From positions 93,138-121,650 of the forward strand of contig KN883984.1 of NCBI GenBank assembly GCA_000934455.1: a stretch of 28,513 bases of DNA, given 5' to 3'. Position 1 is the stretch's first letter. The number at the start of each line of letters is the position of its first letter. Below the pieces are notes generated by a model that saw only the letters and a program-made list of their open reading frames with translations, made no database searches and had not been told where the DNA came from. Origin of the DNA: Apostichopus parvimensis. Its lineage: Eukaryota > Echinodermata > Holothuroidea > Aspidochirotida > Stichopodidae. The position numbers and the translations under genes were made by a program. Positions 9,301 to 16,235 of this stretch are shown here, one piece after another.

Positions 9301-10681
9301 ACTCATTCCTTATATGTTGCAGCATTAGTCAATGGACAATCCTCTTTATTTGGCTGTGCACAAGTTCATGAATATTAACATGTATGGCTTACCACACTAT
9401 GTATATGTTAAGGCATCATCTATTGAAATTTCTACTCTGTCGGTCTTAGTTGATGAACTGATTTTTATTAATAAATGTTTGAACTATAATTTTACAATGC
9501 CAGAAGAAAATCTTATGACAAGCTGTCTTCAGATCACAAATGTATAGCAAATAGTCCTAATTTGCACATCTTAAGAGTATTAGTTAAACTGTTTCTGGAG
9601 ACATACTCTTATTGATAGAGGTGAAATATGCACAAAGTAATTTTCTAGGGGATTCATAAAGCTTTCCTCTGTTTCCTCTTCACAGATTGAAAAGTTACGA
9701 CACATTGACCAAATCACATCTCCATTCCAGCTCAGTCTACCTGAATGTGAGTAATTAATTACTTTAGCATGGTTATGCAGCTGAATATGTTTCATTACCA
9801 TGTTGTACTCACTACCAGATCTGTAAACTAGAAAAAGGTTCTTTAATATCAAGTATTGCAAATATCTGATAGTTATAGTCCACCAGCTGACATGACAACT
9901 GCAGCCTGGACTCTATGCAAAGTGGGATCAGGTGTACAAATCTCAGATGTAAGGAATTGTAGTCAGTATGTACAATGTTGATGAATGAAAAGTAAGTTTA
10001 CATGTACACATCACATATCATAGGATTGCAGTCCTAAAGTATGTTAAGTATTGGTGTTTTGTTTTGGTTTTAAACATCAGTTTGGATACCAAAGCAACAT
10101 ACTTAGACTGAGTATTGAAACTGTATTTTCAAGTCACATTGCAGTGGAAACAACAATTAATGAAATTCTGCCACCTGCTTTAAATATGCACTCTGGGAGT
10201 TAAATCAGATTTCCTTTTTAGTCTCATTGAAAACTTTGAGCTTTCAGGTTTATTTTGCCCCTGGGTGTAAGAAACACATCTATGTTGTCTCACATTTCTG
10301 GATATTATTTGCTTAAAACAGGATCGGTTTAATTCACTTTATGTAGATCTAGTCTCAATTTCCTTTTTTTTCAACCTTATAGCCATCATCAAATCTTTTG
10401 ATCAGCTAAAGCAGAACTTATCAGAACATCTTGATGTAGACCAATCTACCCTGCTGGCAAATATTTTCCAACTCCCTGAAGAAGGAAGTACTGATATCAA
10501 GAAGCACAAAACACCAGGAACTCTTTTGTTAGAGAAGCTGACCAAAAATTCACTGATATCTCCCACAAATGTCACAAAATTGGAAAATGCCTTAACAGAA
10601 CAAGGTGATGAAGAATGTGCAAAACTTGTCAGAGATTTTAGATGGAAAAATCAAGTTCAAGCAACACTGTGCCCAGAATAA
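116..10681 (+). CDS. ZU5-UPA-DED tandem-module protein (3' part, 12 exons)
   Basis: Partial gene; its 5' end lies left of the window. Exons: 116-342, 989-1150, 1922-2074, 2790-2838, 3562-3902, 4303-4480, 4948-5271, 6470-6768, 7882-8019, 8432-8584, 9686-9746, 10383-10681. All introns are GT-AG, and the codon phases close without a frameshift to 793 residues plus one split residue at the left edge. Approximate domains: end of a ZU5 and a UPA (1-185), DED (205-290), UBA-like (325-366), ZU5 (372-520), UPA (520-690), DED (705-780). No membrane segment or enzyme motif is visible, so a cytoplasmic scaffold is likely. From family knowledge, ZU5-UPA-death-fold proteins (UNC5, PIDD1, ankyrins) assemble signalling complexes, and DEDs pair with FADD- or caspase-8-like partners; a role in apoptosis or immunity is inference. 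I know no named vertebrate orthologue with this order. Domain calls rest on pattern recognition only. Alternative: two adjacent genes read through as one, but continuous phase argues against it. Confidence 0.8.
343..988 (+). other. intron A-B
   Basis: AT-rich sequence between gtgagg and atggtttag. I see no repeat or RNA gene in it. Confidence 0.7.
989..1150 (+). CDS. exon B: UPA middle part
   Basis: 54 codons, phase 0 in and out; acceptor atggtttag/TTG, donor acaaag/gtttgt. The translation starts LLLEDNHSKLCLG and includes TTFQITRTLNDGRDHVSY. It corresponds to exon I (7882-8019), which has SLINEEIYQQKG and VSVQLKSMTSTLHVSI in the same register. This is the UPA segment with the conserved Leu-x-Val-Ser/Ser-x-Ile strand. 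Confidence 0.75.
1151..1921 (+). other. intron B-C with a SINE
   Basis: It contains a tRNA-like SINE head at about 1227-1300. The rest may be SINE body or unique DNA; open frames here have no recognisable content. Confidence 0.65.
1227..1300 (+). mobile_element. tRNA-derived SINE head
   Basis: The stretch has a tRNA-like A-box region (GTAGCAGTTAGAGTGTCGCC), an anticodon-loop-like CTACAACTATG, and a B-box GGTTCAAAATCCC followed by GCAGGAACCAC. The T arm is damaged (one extra A), and the acceptor stem pairs poorly, so this is a SINE head and not a working tRNA. Where the body ends is unclear, perhaps near 1380. Confidence 0.6.
1922..2074 (+). CDS. exon C: UPA end
   Basis: 51 codons, phase 0 in and out; acceptor ttatccattag, donor tcaaag/gtgagt. 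The translation runs HVDIDYLCAASRVSHQFRL to LILQSK. It has exactly the same length (153 nt) and phases as exon J (8432-8584), with matching hydrophobic spacing, which is the strongest single sign of the internal duplication. Confidence 0.78.
2075..2789 (+). other. intron C-D
   Basis: AT-rich intron with a strong pyrimidine tract at its end (2761-2789). No repeat recognised. Confidence 0.65.
2790..2838 (+). CDS. exon D: short linker exon before first DED
   Basis: 49 nt, phase 0 to 1; strong acceptor tttctcttttccttcag and donor ccag/gtgagt. It encodes VKDILLSPESQEILHP. Counterpart of exon K (9686-9746), also phase 0 to 1. Confidence 0.72.
2839..3561 (+). other. intron D-E
   Basis: No recognised repeat. 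Two AGs near its end (3545 and 3561) compete as acceptor; codon phase supports the second. A tiny undetected exon in this intron would be the other way to make the first one work. Confidence 0.6.
3562..3902 (+). CDS. exon E: first death effector domain
   Basis: The open frame encodes a six-helix DED pattern: AKLLDKQHCAKLGMLFGL, then a second helix with KIQEAAESGKMLMNIL, ERELIMPDRMIGMYEGL, and a last helix ending VARLVLEYI. The family signature hydrophobic-x-x-L...gLi-x-p...L..gL is clear. The usual RxDL triad in the last helix is absent (DFNKV instead). The start at 3562 is chosen because it restores phase 1 from exon D; an acceptor at 3546 gives a longer open frame but the wrong phase. The donor atg/gtttgc is weak. 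An acidic-basic tail rich in K, E and N follows the DED. Confidence 0.75.
3903..4302 (+). other. intron E-F
   Basis: AT-rich, with no further structure seen. Its donor gtttgc is weak. Confidence 0.6.
4303..4480 (+). CDS. exon F: UBA-like domain
   Basis: Acceptor catgttttcag, donor gagcatg/gtaaag, phase 0 to 1. The sequence NYTILIEEGYKRLDVQRAL followed by SNGKLDLGRRILLLAKEE has the UBA layout: helix 1, a glycine-aromatic turn (EEGY in place of MGF/MGY), helix 2 with the AL pair, an N-G turn, and helix 3 ending in LLL. UBA domains bind ubiquitin. This exon has no counterpart in the visible second module and sits between the two cassettes. Confidence 0.6.
4481..4947 (+). other. intron F-G
   Basis: AT-rich, ending in the good tract cttttctcctccag. 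No repeat recognised. Confidence 0.65.
4948..5271 (+). CDS. exon G: ZU5 domain
   Basis: Acceptor ttctcctccag, donor aaacag/gtgtgt, phase 1 to 1. The hallmark GGEMVITGVILRVPAGAL is the ZU5 opening (GG...G.....VP.GA), followed by IVSLWVS, FVKFGPESLTLHKPVTLIIP and HC, the usual P-VxFGP...KPVTL.iPH pattern. The domain continues into exon H. ZU5 folds are found in UNC5, ZO-1, PIDD1, ankyrins and UNC5CL. A first exon of this type, for the left-hand cassette, would lie outside the window. Confidence 0.88.
5518..5550. repeat. perfect 13-bp hairpin
   Basis: AATGTGGTTTCAC at 5518-5530 and its exact complement at 5538-5550, with a 7-nt loop. It may be the core of a small foldback element. Confidence 0.8.
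5765..5965 (+). repeat. two-unit tandem repeat, period about 111 bp
   Basis: AACTTCATACTTGGTATG at 5765 recurs as AACTTCATACTTAGTACG at 5876, each followed by a GAACCCTA-type block about 35 nt later. The units then diverge. Similar TTCATACTTGGTA blocks recur at 8651, 8901 and 11228, so this belongs to an interspersed family. Confidence 0.6.
5972..6005. repeat. perfect 13-bp hairpin
   Basis: ACTCCCAAATTAA at 5972-5984 pairs perfectly with 5993-6005 around an 8-nt loop. Confidence 0.8.
6470..6768 (+). CDS. exon H: end of ZU5 and start of second UPA
   Basis: Acceptor aaatcatcttttag, donor cataaa/gtaagt, phase 1 to 0, as in exon A. The frame reads LVFYLSPCDIF, then NFAVEAEKPCLIGLHVPFI, then ILKRICVLPIVNRV and LTVHLWFHNDDSLEHK. 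The last two stretches are the UPA entry (KRL.v.p.v, then L.V.lw..ddt). No HFS triplet, the self-cleavage site known from PIDD1, is present here. Confidence 0.8.
6769..7881 (+). other. intron H-I with a SINE
   Basis: It contains an antisense SINE at 6867-7167. From 7168 to 7881 I see nothing beyond AT-rich sequence. Confidence 0.65.
6867..7167 (-). mobile_element. tRNA-Ser/Leu-like SINE with (ATT)n tail
   Basis: Read on the minus strand it opens GGTGCAGTGGCCGAGTGGGT, with a long-variable-arm type anticodon region and the B-box GGGTTCGATAA, as in a serine or leucine tRNA. About 200 bp of body follow, then GCGTCGTAAAAATAACTG and a run of ATT repeats (6867-6883). That tail type is known from SINEs mobilised by CR1/L2-like LINEs. 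No clear target duplication is left. Confidence 0.75.
7882..8019 (+). CDS. exon I: second UPA middle part
   Basis: 46 codons, phase 0 in and out; acceptor ctattttaacag. The donor is read as aaagtg/gttagt; the alternative aaa/gtggtt is poorer. It encodes SLINEEIYQQKGSIIHDP and LKSMTSTLHVSI. Aligns with exon B. Confidence 0.72.
8020..8431 (+). other. intron I-J, largely SINE
   Basis: Its right half is the antisense SINE 8223-8406, and the remainder is AT-rich. Confidence 0.65.
8223..8406 (-). mobile_element. CORE-SINE-like element (MIR-type layout)
   Basis: Read on the minus strand it starts with GACATTGCAGTGGTTGAAGT and a B-box-like GGTTCCAATCC, then TGTGACCTTGGGCAAGGCAC, then CCTCTCTTCACCCAGATGTA and ends near TACCTCGTAGG in plus-strand reading. 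The TGACCTTGGGCAAG stretch is the hallmark of the CORE region shared by MIR and related SINEs. No tail or target duplication is evident, so it is an old copy. Confidence 0.7.
8432..8584 (+). CDS. exon J: second UPA end
   Basis: 51 codons, phase 0 in and out; acceptor ttattctctttcaaag, donor ttgcag/gtaact. It encodes NVAMETLLFKNRHKIEFHL to LFQLSIQLQ, matching exon C in length and pattern. The acceptor sits about 25 nt from the tRNA-like head of an antisense SINE (8223-8406). Confidence 0.75.
8585..9685 (+). other. intron J-K with repeats
   Basis: 8641-8935 is repetitive; 9000-9685 is AT-rich without a recognised element. A 71-codon open frame at 9332 shows no domain and lacks splice support. 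Confidence 0.6.
8641..8935 (+). repeat. interspersed repeat, two partial units
   Basis: CTCATTAATATTTATGAGTG occurs at about 8714 and again at about 8859. GTTCATACTTGGTACGGT occurs at 8650 and GTTCATACTGGTATGGT at 8900. The block ATATCTCAACAACCACAAGTT near 8767 has a close match at about 11058. Confidence 0.65.
9686..9746 (+). CDS. exon K: short linker exon before second DED
   Basis: 61 nt, phase 0 to 1; acceptor cctcttcacag, donor gaat/gtgagt. It encodes IEKLRHIDQITSPFQLSLPE. Counterpart of exon D. Confidence 0.68.
9747..10382 (+). other. intron K-L
   Basis: No repeat recognised. It ends in a good pyrimidine tract (10359-10380). Confidence 0.65.
10383..10681 (+). CDS. exon L: C-terminal death effector domain and stop
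   Basis: Acceptor ttcaaccttatag, phase 1 entry, TAA at 10679-10681. The DED pattern is TLLANIFQLPEE, then GTLLLEKLTKNSLISPTNV, TKLENAL and ECAKLVRDF. It is the same fold as exon E and lies in the same place in its module. The RxDL triad is replaced by DEEC. The protein ends 13 residues after the last helix. Confidence 0.8.
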
Positions 10682-10820
10682 TCATATTGTGGGTTATTGT
10701 AGGCAAGTAACGATATGAACATATCACCAGTGGTAATGTAACCAGGAACTTGTTCACTTGAGAGGGGCAGAGCACGTCAGCAAGTCTTTCTGTATTCACT
10801 GTTAATTACAGTCGGAGCTT

Positions 10821-10826
10821 ATTAAA
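10821..10826 (+). terminator. possible polyadenylation signal of the DED gene
   Basis: ATTAAA, the common variant signal, about 140 nt after the stop codon, which would give a short 3' UTR. The first canonical AATAAA on this strand that I noted is at 11748-11753, beyond the decayed DED copy. Confidence 0.3.
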
Positions 10827-10996
10827 ACAGGACTATATGCTGAATTACACCTGTAGGAGTAACTTATATACAATATTCTCATACCTTTCTAACATGGTTA
10901 CGTATGTGAATACTTATACATTCATGTCAGCGTGCTTGTGTGTATGCTGTAAGTTTTGGTTTCGATGAGAATCATAATCAATGCAGTCATGATGAC

Positions 10997-10997
<1 letters not shown>

Positions 10998-11029
<32 letters not shown>
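10998..11029. repeat. (TG)16 microsatellite
   Basis: An uninterrupted TG run at the left border of the repeat copy 11041-11262. Confidence 0.95.
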
Positions 11030-11030
<1 letters not shown>

Positions 11031-11040
11031 ATGTGACGGC

Positions 11041-11262
11041 TAGATTGTATACATGCTATCTCAGCAACCACAAGTTGAGTCAATGTCATGCTGGGTAGGT
11101 AGATACACAATGATGTATAGATGTACCCGATTGTTTGTGGTTCCCATCTCATGAATATTTATGAGTGGGCGAGCTTTAATATAAAACTCATGAATGTGAA
11201 TATTTCTTCAACCGTATGTCCGATTCAGTTCATTCTTGGTATGGTTATGAAACTACACAGAT
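11041..11262 (+). repeat. copy of the intronic interspersed repeat
   Basis: It shares ATCTCAGCAACCACAAGTTG, the CCCATCTCATGAATATTTATGAGTGGGCG type block and TTCATTCTTGGTATGGT with 8641-8935, in the same order. It runs directly into the decayed DED exon copy. Confidence 0.65.
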
Positions 11263-11408
11263 GCTGATCGAAAATTTACTGATATCTTCACAAACATCAC
11301 AAAATTAAAAAAGCCCTGACAGAGAAAGGAAACCGAAGGATGTGCAAGACTTGTCAGAGATTTCAGAAGAAACAATACTGTGTTCAAGCAACAATGTTTC
11401 AAGAATAG
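11263..11408 (+). pseudogene. decayed partial copy of the last DED exon
   Basis: The stretch matches 10538-10681, the 3' half of exon L, almost base by base: CTGATCGAAAATTTACTGAT against CTGACCAAAAATTCACTGAT, then GCAAGACTTGTCAGAGATTT against GCAAAACTTGTCAGAGATTT, and GTTCAAGCAACA in both. A one-base loss near 11287 shifts the frame and leads to an early TAA; a compensating extra base follows near the CCGAAGG stretch. The 5' half of the exon is missing and the copy abuts an interspersed repeat. It is a non-coding relic of a local duplication. Confidence 0.85.
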
Positions 11409-12300
11409 ATGGATGATGAGGGATTTCTGGCTTGTCAACATTTTGCTGTGGGCACTAAATGAGCAGCATCTTACGCAAACATATTTATTCACAGATTGGA
11501 ATTGGAAATGTTATCATTAGGTCCATTCTCTTGAATAGCATCTTTCTCTCGGTCTTACCGATGTAGCTTGCAAAATAGTGTCATTTCCTTCCATTGCAAT
11601 GAATAATAAGTTGTTTCAGATGTTTCCTCCATGGAATTCAGTAGAAATAAGTGGATTTTACAAGTAAAGGACTGCTCTAAAATCTCAATCGAGCCGCATG
11701 TGTAGACTATTTTACTGTAAATCGCTTGCGCCATAACGGCAACAGAAAATAAATTTCTTTCTTTAGATTGCGACAGCTTTTTTTCCATTAAACCCACCTG
11801 GTCAGAGTCCATTTAGAATTAGAAACATTGAAAACAAGTGAAATATACAAATGAAAATATCACCAACTGATATATCACCTTCATTTAATTGATGTACTGA
11901 TTGACACGTACGACAGAAAGACTGGCAGACTACCAAACACAGTTACATACATACTAACACAAAATAATACCAGACTCACACAAACTAACTACAAGACAGA
12001 AAGAGACAGCTACTAGCTAGGCAGCTAATTTAAGGAAATAATTAGACTTTGACATGTCACCAAATAAACACAATATAAAACAAAACTTAAAATCATATTC
12101 TTCTTTGGCCTATGATATCTCAGCTTGGTTTAAACATGGACCGTATCCTGAATTGGACTGCGTTGTAAAACATTCTGCTCCAATAATGTGGTTTAATTCA
12201 TTGGCCAATCCCGAAAAGTTTTCTGGTAAATAGCCGTAGCCATTGAAGTGAGGGTCCAATTAAAATATCCACTGCCAATGTATCATACTCTGGATAGTTT
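11409..12300. other. intergenic DNA, nothing recognised
   Basis: AT-rich sequence after the DED relic. Short open frames on the minus strand (11253-11492, 11555-11812) have no domain pattern. Confidence 0.6.
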
Positions 12301-13700
12301 TTATACTGAGACCTAGGCTGTACTTTATCGTTGGGGGGTGGGACAAGACATTAGGCGGCTGATATGTCATACATTTTGTGGAGTTGTGATTTGTGCTAGC
12401 CCTAGGCCCAATGGCCGTCAGTATTAGACACCAAAATTAAATAAGTTAGGCAGGCCTAGCCGATGGTCCAGCCAAACATCTAGGTGTTAACTAAAGCTAG
12501 GCCTAGACCCTAGCCTAAGTCATGTAGGCCCATAGAATTGAACTAGGAAGAAAGCTGACACAGTGCATCGCCATGTGTTTAAGCAGTGAAGCCTTGACAA
12601 ATGTGAGGGCGCTTTGATTTGTACGTCTTCACATATACATTGTGCATTTGACTTTAGAATTGAATTTGATTTTACCCGATTTTCAAAAGAGTCCTATGTT
12701 TACTCTTCACAACAGAGACATGTTTTGGTGACCGTCCAGGGTGGTAAGTACTATACCCCTGACTTAAGAACCATCTTTGAAAACTTTTTTATTCGCTTCT
12801 AATGATGATTTGAACAAGTGGAGTGTTTTATGCCAGTATCAGAGAGGCACATGGCAAACATCAAGTGCTCCACTCAGATAGTGTCATAGCTGCCCCGTGA
12901 AAAAGCAAATCCCCCCCCCCCCCCCATTCCCACACACCTACTTTTGTGTAATACTTCCATATTAGTCTGTGCATGCAGTTCTCATATTAAATTTAATGTT
13001 GCAAAGTGGGTAGTAGTTTATGCAGGATAACAGATCCCACCTTATGAAATGAGAGTGCAAAAAGTTTGATGCATGTTTACATTCAGTCACAGTCATCAAA
13101 GGACGAGATGTTAGCACGAGTAGTGGCTTCAGTGTGTCGCCTTGCCTACAAAGCTCTGTCCCGCGAACATGATTAGTGAAATAATTAGGCCTTAAAATCA
13201 TAGTGAGTAAATTTAGATAAATAGCCTATAAAAGTACTGTCAAGAACATATATACTAGGCTTTGGCCTACCTCGAAACTCAGATTACAGGCTAGGCCTAT
13301 TTACTGCTTATGCCCTAGTTTGCCAAATTTACAGTGTTGGGAATATGAGGCAATATAGAGATATTTGAATATTTGTACAATTTTAGATATTTTAATAGAA
13401 ATTTTCTAGGCTTAATTAAGTTATGACCTAGGTTAACCTAAGTTAGATCAAGTGCACGCGGCAACGTACCTAGGCCTAGTTAGGCTAAACTTATAGTATT
13501 AAATTGCTACTGATACGCCCAGGACATCATAACCGTCATCGCATGTTATTCTGGCATGTGGATTTATCGTTAGGGATACAGTTTTAAGAAAAATGAGAAG
13601 GGGATAATTTTTGTCATTAGGCTTTAGTCATATTCGAAAAGACAGCCGTAGCCGGTCTAGAGGCCTAGGCTAACTATATCCAGGGATCAATGAATAACAA
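12300..13700. repeat. AGGCCTA-rich intergenic segment
   Basis: AGGCCTAG, CCTAGGC and TAGGCCTA-type heptamers recur many times (for example near 12401, 12450, 12497, 13289, 13470 and 13660), far more than in the gene region. A 15-C run lies at 12911-12925. No gene is supported. Confidence 0.55.
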
Positions 13701-13727
13701 TACAGCAGCTGACACTAGTAAAGTAAT

Positions 13728-13755
13728 TATTGTAGTGCGCATGCGCACTACAATA
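13728..13755. promoter_or_regulatory. 28-bp perfect palindrome with NRF1-type site
   Basis: The centre (13736-13747) reads TGCGCATGCGCA, the consensus of NRF1 sites, and the complementarity extends to TATTGTAGTGCGCA on each side. NRF1 binds as a dimer to such palindromes in many animal promoters. No adjacent gene start is identified. Confidence 0.6.
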
Positions 13756-13774
13756 TTGAGATTACTAGCCCCTC

Positions 13775-14362
13775 CCAACGAGTTTAATAAATCTGGAGGA
13801 ATTATCACAGTAAATACGCGCGTACCATGCATGGAGGGTCATGTGATGTGTTCCAGGGTGGTACTAATAAATTACTCTCCCCGTTACGCATGATGATTTC
13901 ACCCAACTAGTACGTAAATATGTATGCGTGCTTAGAGCAGCAGACGACACCCGTTACCTAGCAATAACCGTGCCTGTATCCTAACGTGATAGCTATATGC
14001 CCGTCGAGTAGCATTAGGCTCTGTTCCATGGAGAATTCCGTGGTTGCACTGAACTAAACATTTCCCCACAGCACCAAACGCTGCAAGCCCAATGTATCTG
14101 TACTTGTTCTGTGCCAGCATGTCTAACGTTAGCATATTAGCACTATTTCGTAGGCCTGAAGTATCAGTACCTTCTTACGCCGTCAGTTCCCATGTCCGAT
14201 CCGTCTTGGTGCAAATCTTTCACGAAGTCACTAACACTATTCTCGAACTGCTACAGAGAAATATCAGTTTGGTACCACCCTGGAACACATCACATGACCC
14301 TCCATGCATGGTACGCGCGCGCCCAATTGACATGAATCCTCCAGATTTATTAAACTCGTTGG
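13775..14362. repeat. two-block inverted repeat
   Basis: Arm 1 is 13775-13864 and arm 2 is 14272-14362. Each arm has a 26-bp block (13775-13800 against 14337-14362) and a 48-bp block (13817-13864 against 14272-14319), both perfect inverted matches, while the 16 or 17 bp between the blocks differ completely. The spacer between the arms is 407 bp. The conserved block contains CCATGCATGG and the E-box-like TCATGTGA. Confidence 0.85.
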
Positions 14363-14967
14363 CCCTCCACCATCTACATGGCTGGCTGGCTGGTAAAAGC
14401 CCGTTGAACATACACTCTTCATAGCAACCTCAATGACACAGGTTGGCTACGCAGGAAAACATCACGCCTCAGAAATGCAAAGAATTGTGGCGGCGAACAG
14501 TTAATTCTGCACACGTAAATAAAATAGATCCCCTTGAGTAGCATTCTTCTTCAAAACAATACGTACAATTCTCGACTTTGGTTCGTTATGCTCGAACAAG
14601 ATAGGTAACATTTGAACGCATTTCAGTTAACAACATCCTGCAAATAAGTTGCAAGCTACAAATGTTAATCGTTTGTATCCGCAATGACTCGGCATTATCT
14701 GTATTAAATTCAGCTCTTGCATCATAGGCACTTATAACTTTATTAACGTGGCATGCATTCTTATATACTATGGCCGTGTATGGCATATGTTACGTGTTTT
14801 GGATGATGATAAACCAGGGCCAGGAAATCGACCAAGCAGTTTTTGATAGATCGGGTGTTACATCCTCTATGATAGACTATATAGGCCTACATTTATTCGT
14901 TAGATTAATCGTCCATTAGGCCTCCGGTACAAATCATCGTATGTTCGTAAAATTTCGCTAACTAGGC
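14363..14967. other. intergenic DNA, nothing recognised
   Basis: Only a GGCT triplet run near 14390 stands out. Confidence 0.55.
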
Positions 14968-15020
14968 GAATGTACCACTGATCTGTACACTAAGTTAGTG
15001 TACAGATCAGTGGAATGTAC
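14968..15020. mobile_element. 37-bp perfect palindrome with 8-bp direct repeats
   Basis: GAATGTAC at 14968-14975 and at 15013-15020 flanks an insert (14976-15012) made of CACTGATCTGTACACTAA, one G, and the exact complement of those 18 bases. This is the structure expected of two transposon ends joined with their interior lost; an 8-bp duplication is typical of hAT elements. Confidence 0.75.
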
Positions 15021-15223
15021 AGTAACATGTAGTTCAATTTGACCAATCACTGTCCAGGACTGTATTCTCTATCACGTCCGAAATTAGCGTGATTCGTGAT
15101 TGACAGCTAATTAGTTCCGATGGTTTTAGTCATCATTTATTCGAGTATATTGCAGACACATCCTTGCTAGAGTTTTGTTTATAAACATTACCCATTATAG
15201 CCTAGCTTTGGTCTACGTGAAGG

Positions 15224-16235
15224 GACCAAACCAGGGGCGTCGTGCGAAAATAAATTTTGGGGGGGCCCGTGAGCAGGTGATGACTATCTAAGCGGAGCGC
15301 CACCACGGGTTGGCGCGCAGCGCAGAAGAAAATTTTTCGTCTGGCAAACCCCTCAGATTGCAGGAAACGGCACTTCCCGTGCCTTATGGCAGTAAGCAAC
15401 ACCCCTAAAATTGATAAAAATTTCCGGCAATTTTTTATTTTGTGAAATATTCTCGAAGGAAGTGATCGCCATTTATTCCTCAGTTTACCACTTCCTCGTC
15501 TCCCAGAAGCGCCCAATATTTAAGAAATCGAAACATTTTTGTGCTGGCTGATCCATGATCGCCGCCCATGCCCGTGAAAAGTGGTGACTGGGTGAAGAAA
15601 GAGCTATGCCGTTTGAAAACATGGGCAGAAAAAGCGAAAGTAGCGAAACCTAAGGTAAAACGTGCGATAATGAAGTGATTATTTTCCAGGTTAATTGTGA
15701 CTGTATTTGAAATGATTATTATTATTCATTTTTTTCGAAACTACCTATCAGATCATGAGGAAAATTTATCCTGGTGGACCTTTTAGCGAACTGATTGCAA
15801 GAAGTTCACATGGAGTCCCATAATCTCTGTTCACTACATTTATCTTAACTTTCCGAACTTTGTTACAGGCTTAGAAAAATTTGCCATTTTTTCATGGAAA
15901 ATTGACTGACTTTGGCAAAGGTAACGGGTTGCACTTACTCTGGGACTACGTATATATAATCTTGTTCAACGATTGCAACGTTGATGGCACATTTGGTTCA
16001 TTAGTTATCAACCAGTAATTATTTAACTCTTTCGTTTGACTGAATATCAACAACCATTGACCAAGCAGTCAACAGAAGCCCGATTTCTCGTAGGCCCTAC
16101 AAGAAATTCAGTCGTGACACTGTTCGAAAACACTTTTTTTTTAAATTATGACAAAATTTTATGACACCTTTGACAAAATTTGGGGGGGCCCGTGCCCCCC
16201 CGGGCCCCAATGGGCACGACACCACTGGACCAAAC
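15224..16235. mobile_element. non-autonomous hAT-like element with target duplication
   Basis: GACCAAAC occurs at 15224-15231 and again at 16228-16235. Between them lies a 996-bp element (15232-16227) whose ends read CAGGGGCGTCGTGC and, complemented, CAGTGGTGTCGTGC (12 of 14 bases shared). The CAG start and 8-bp duplication fit the hAT superfamily. G7/C7 tracts lie near both ends, and a GCGGAGCGCCACC...TTGGCGCG quasi-palindrome lies at 15291-15318. No transposase is encoded; the 104-codon open frame on the minus strand near the left end is repeat translation. Confidence 0.85.

Noticed and set aside
12614..12802. Possible exon ending at a good donor (gtggtaagtac near 12745)
   Set aside because: No recognisable domain, no partner exon and no promoter evidence; one donor-like site is not enough.
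13690..14424. Overlapping open frames sharing NEFNKSGG
   Set aside because: The shared peptide comes from the inverted repeat arms read on opposite strands, not from related genes.
15202..15516. 104-codon minus-strand open frame
   Set aside because: It lies mostly inside the 996-bp hAT-like element and crosses its left border, so it is translated repeat sequence.
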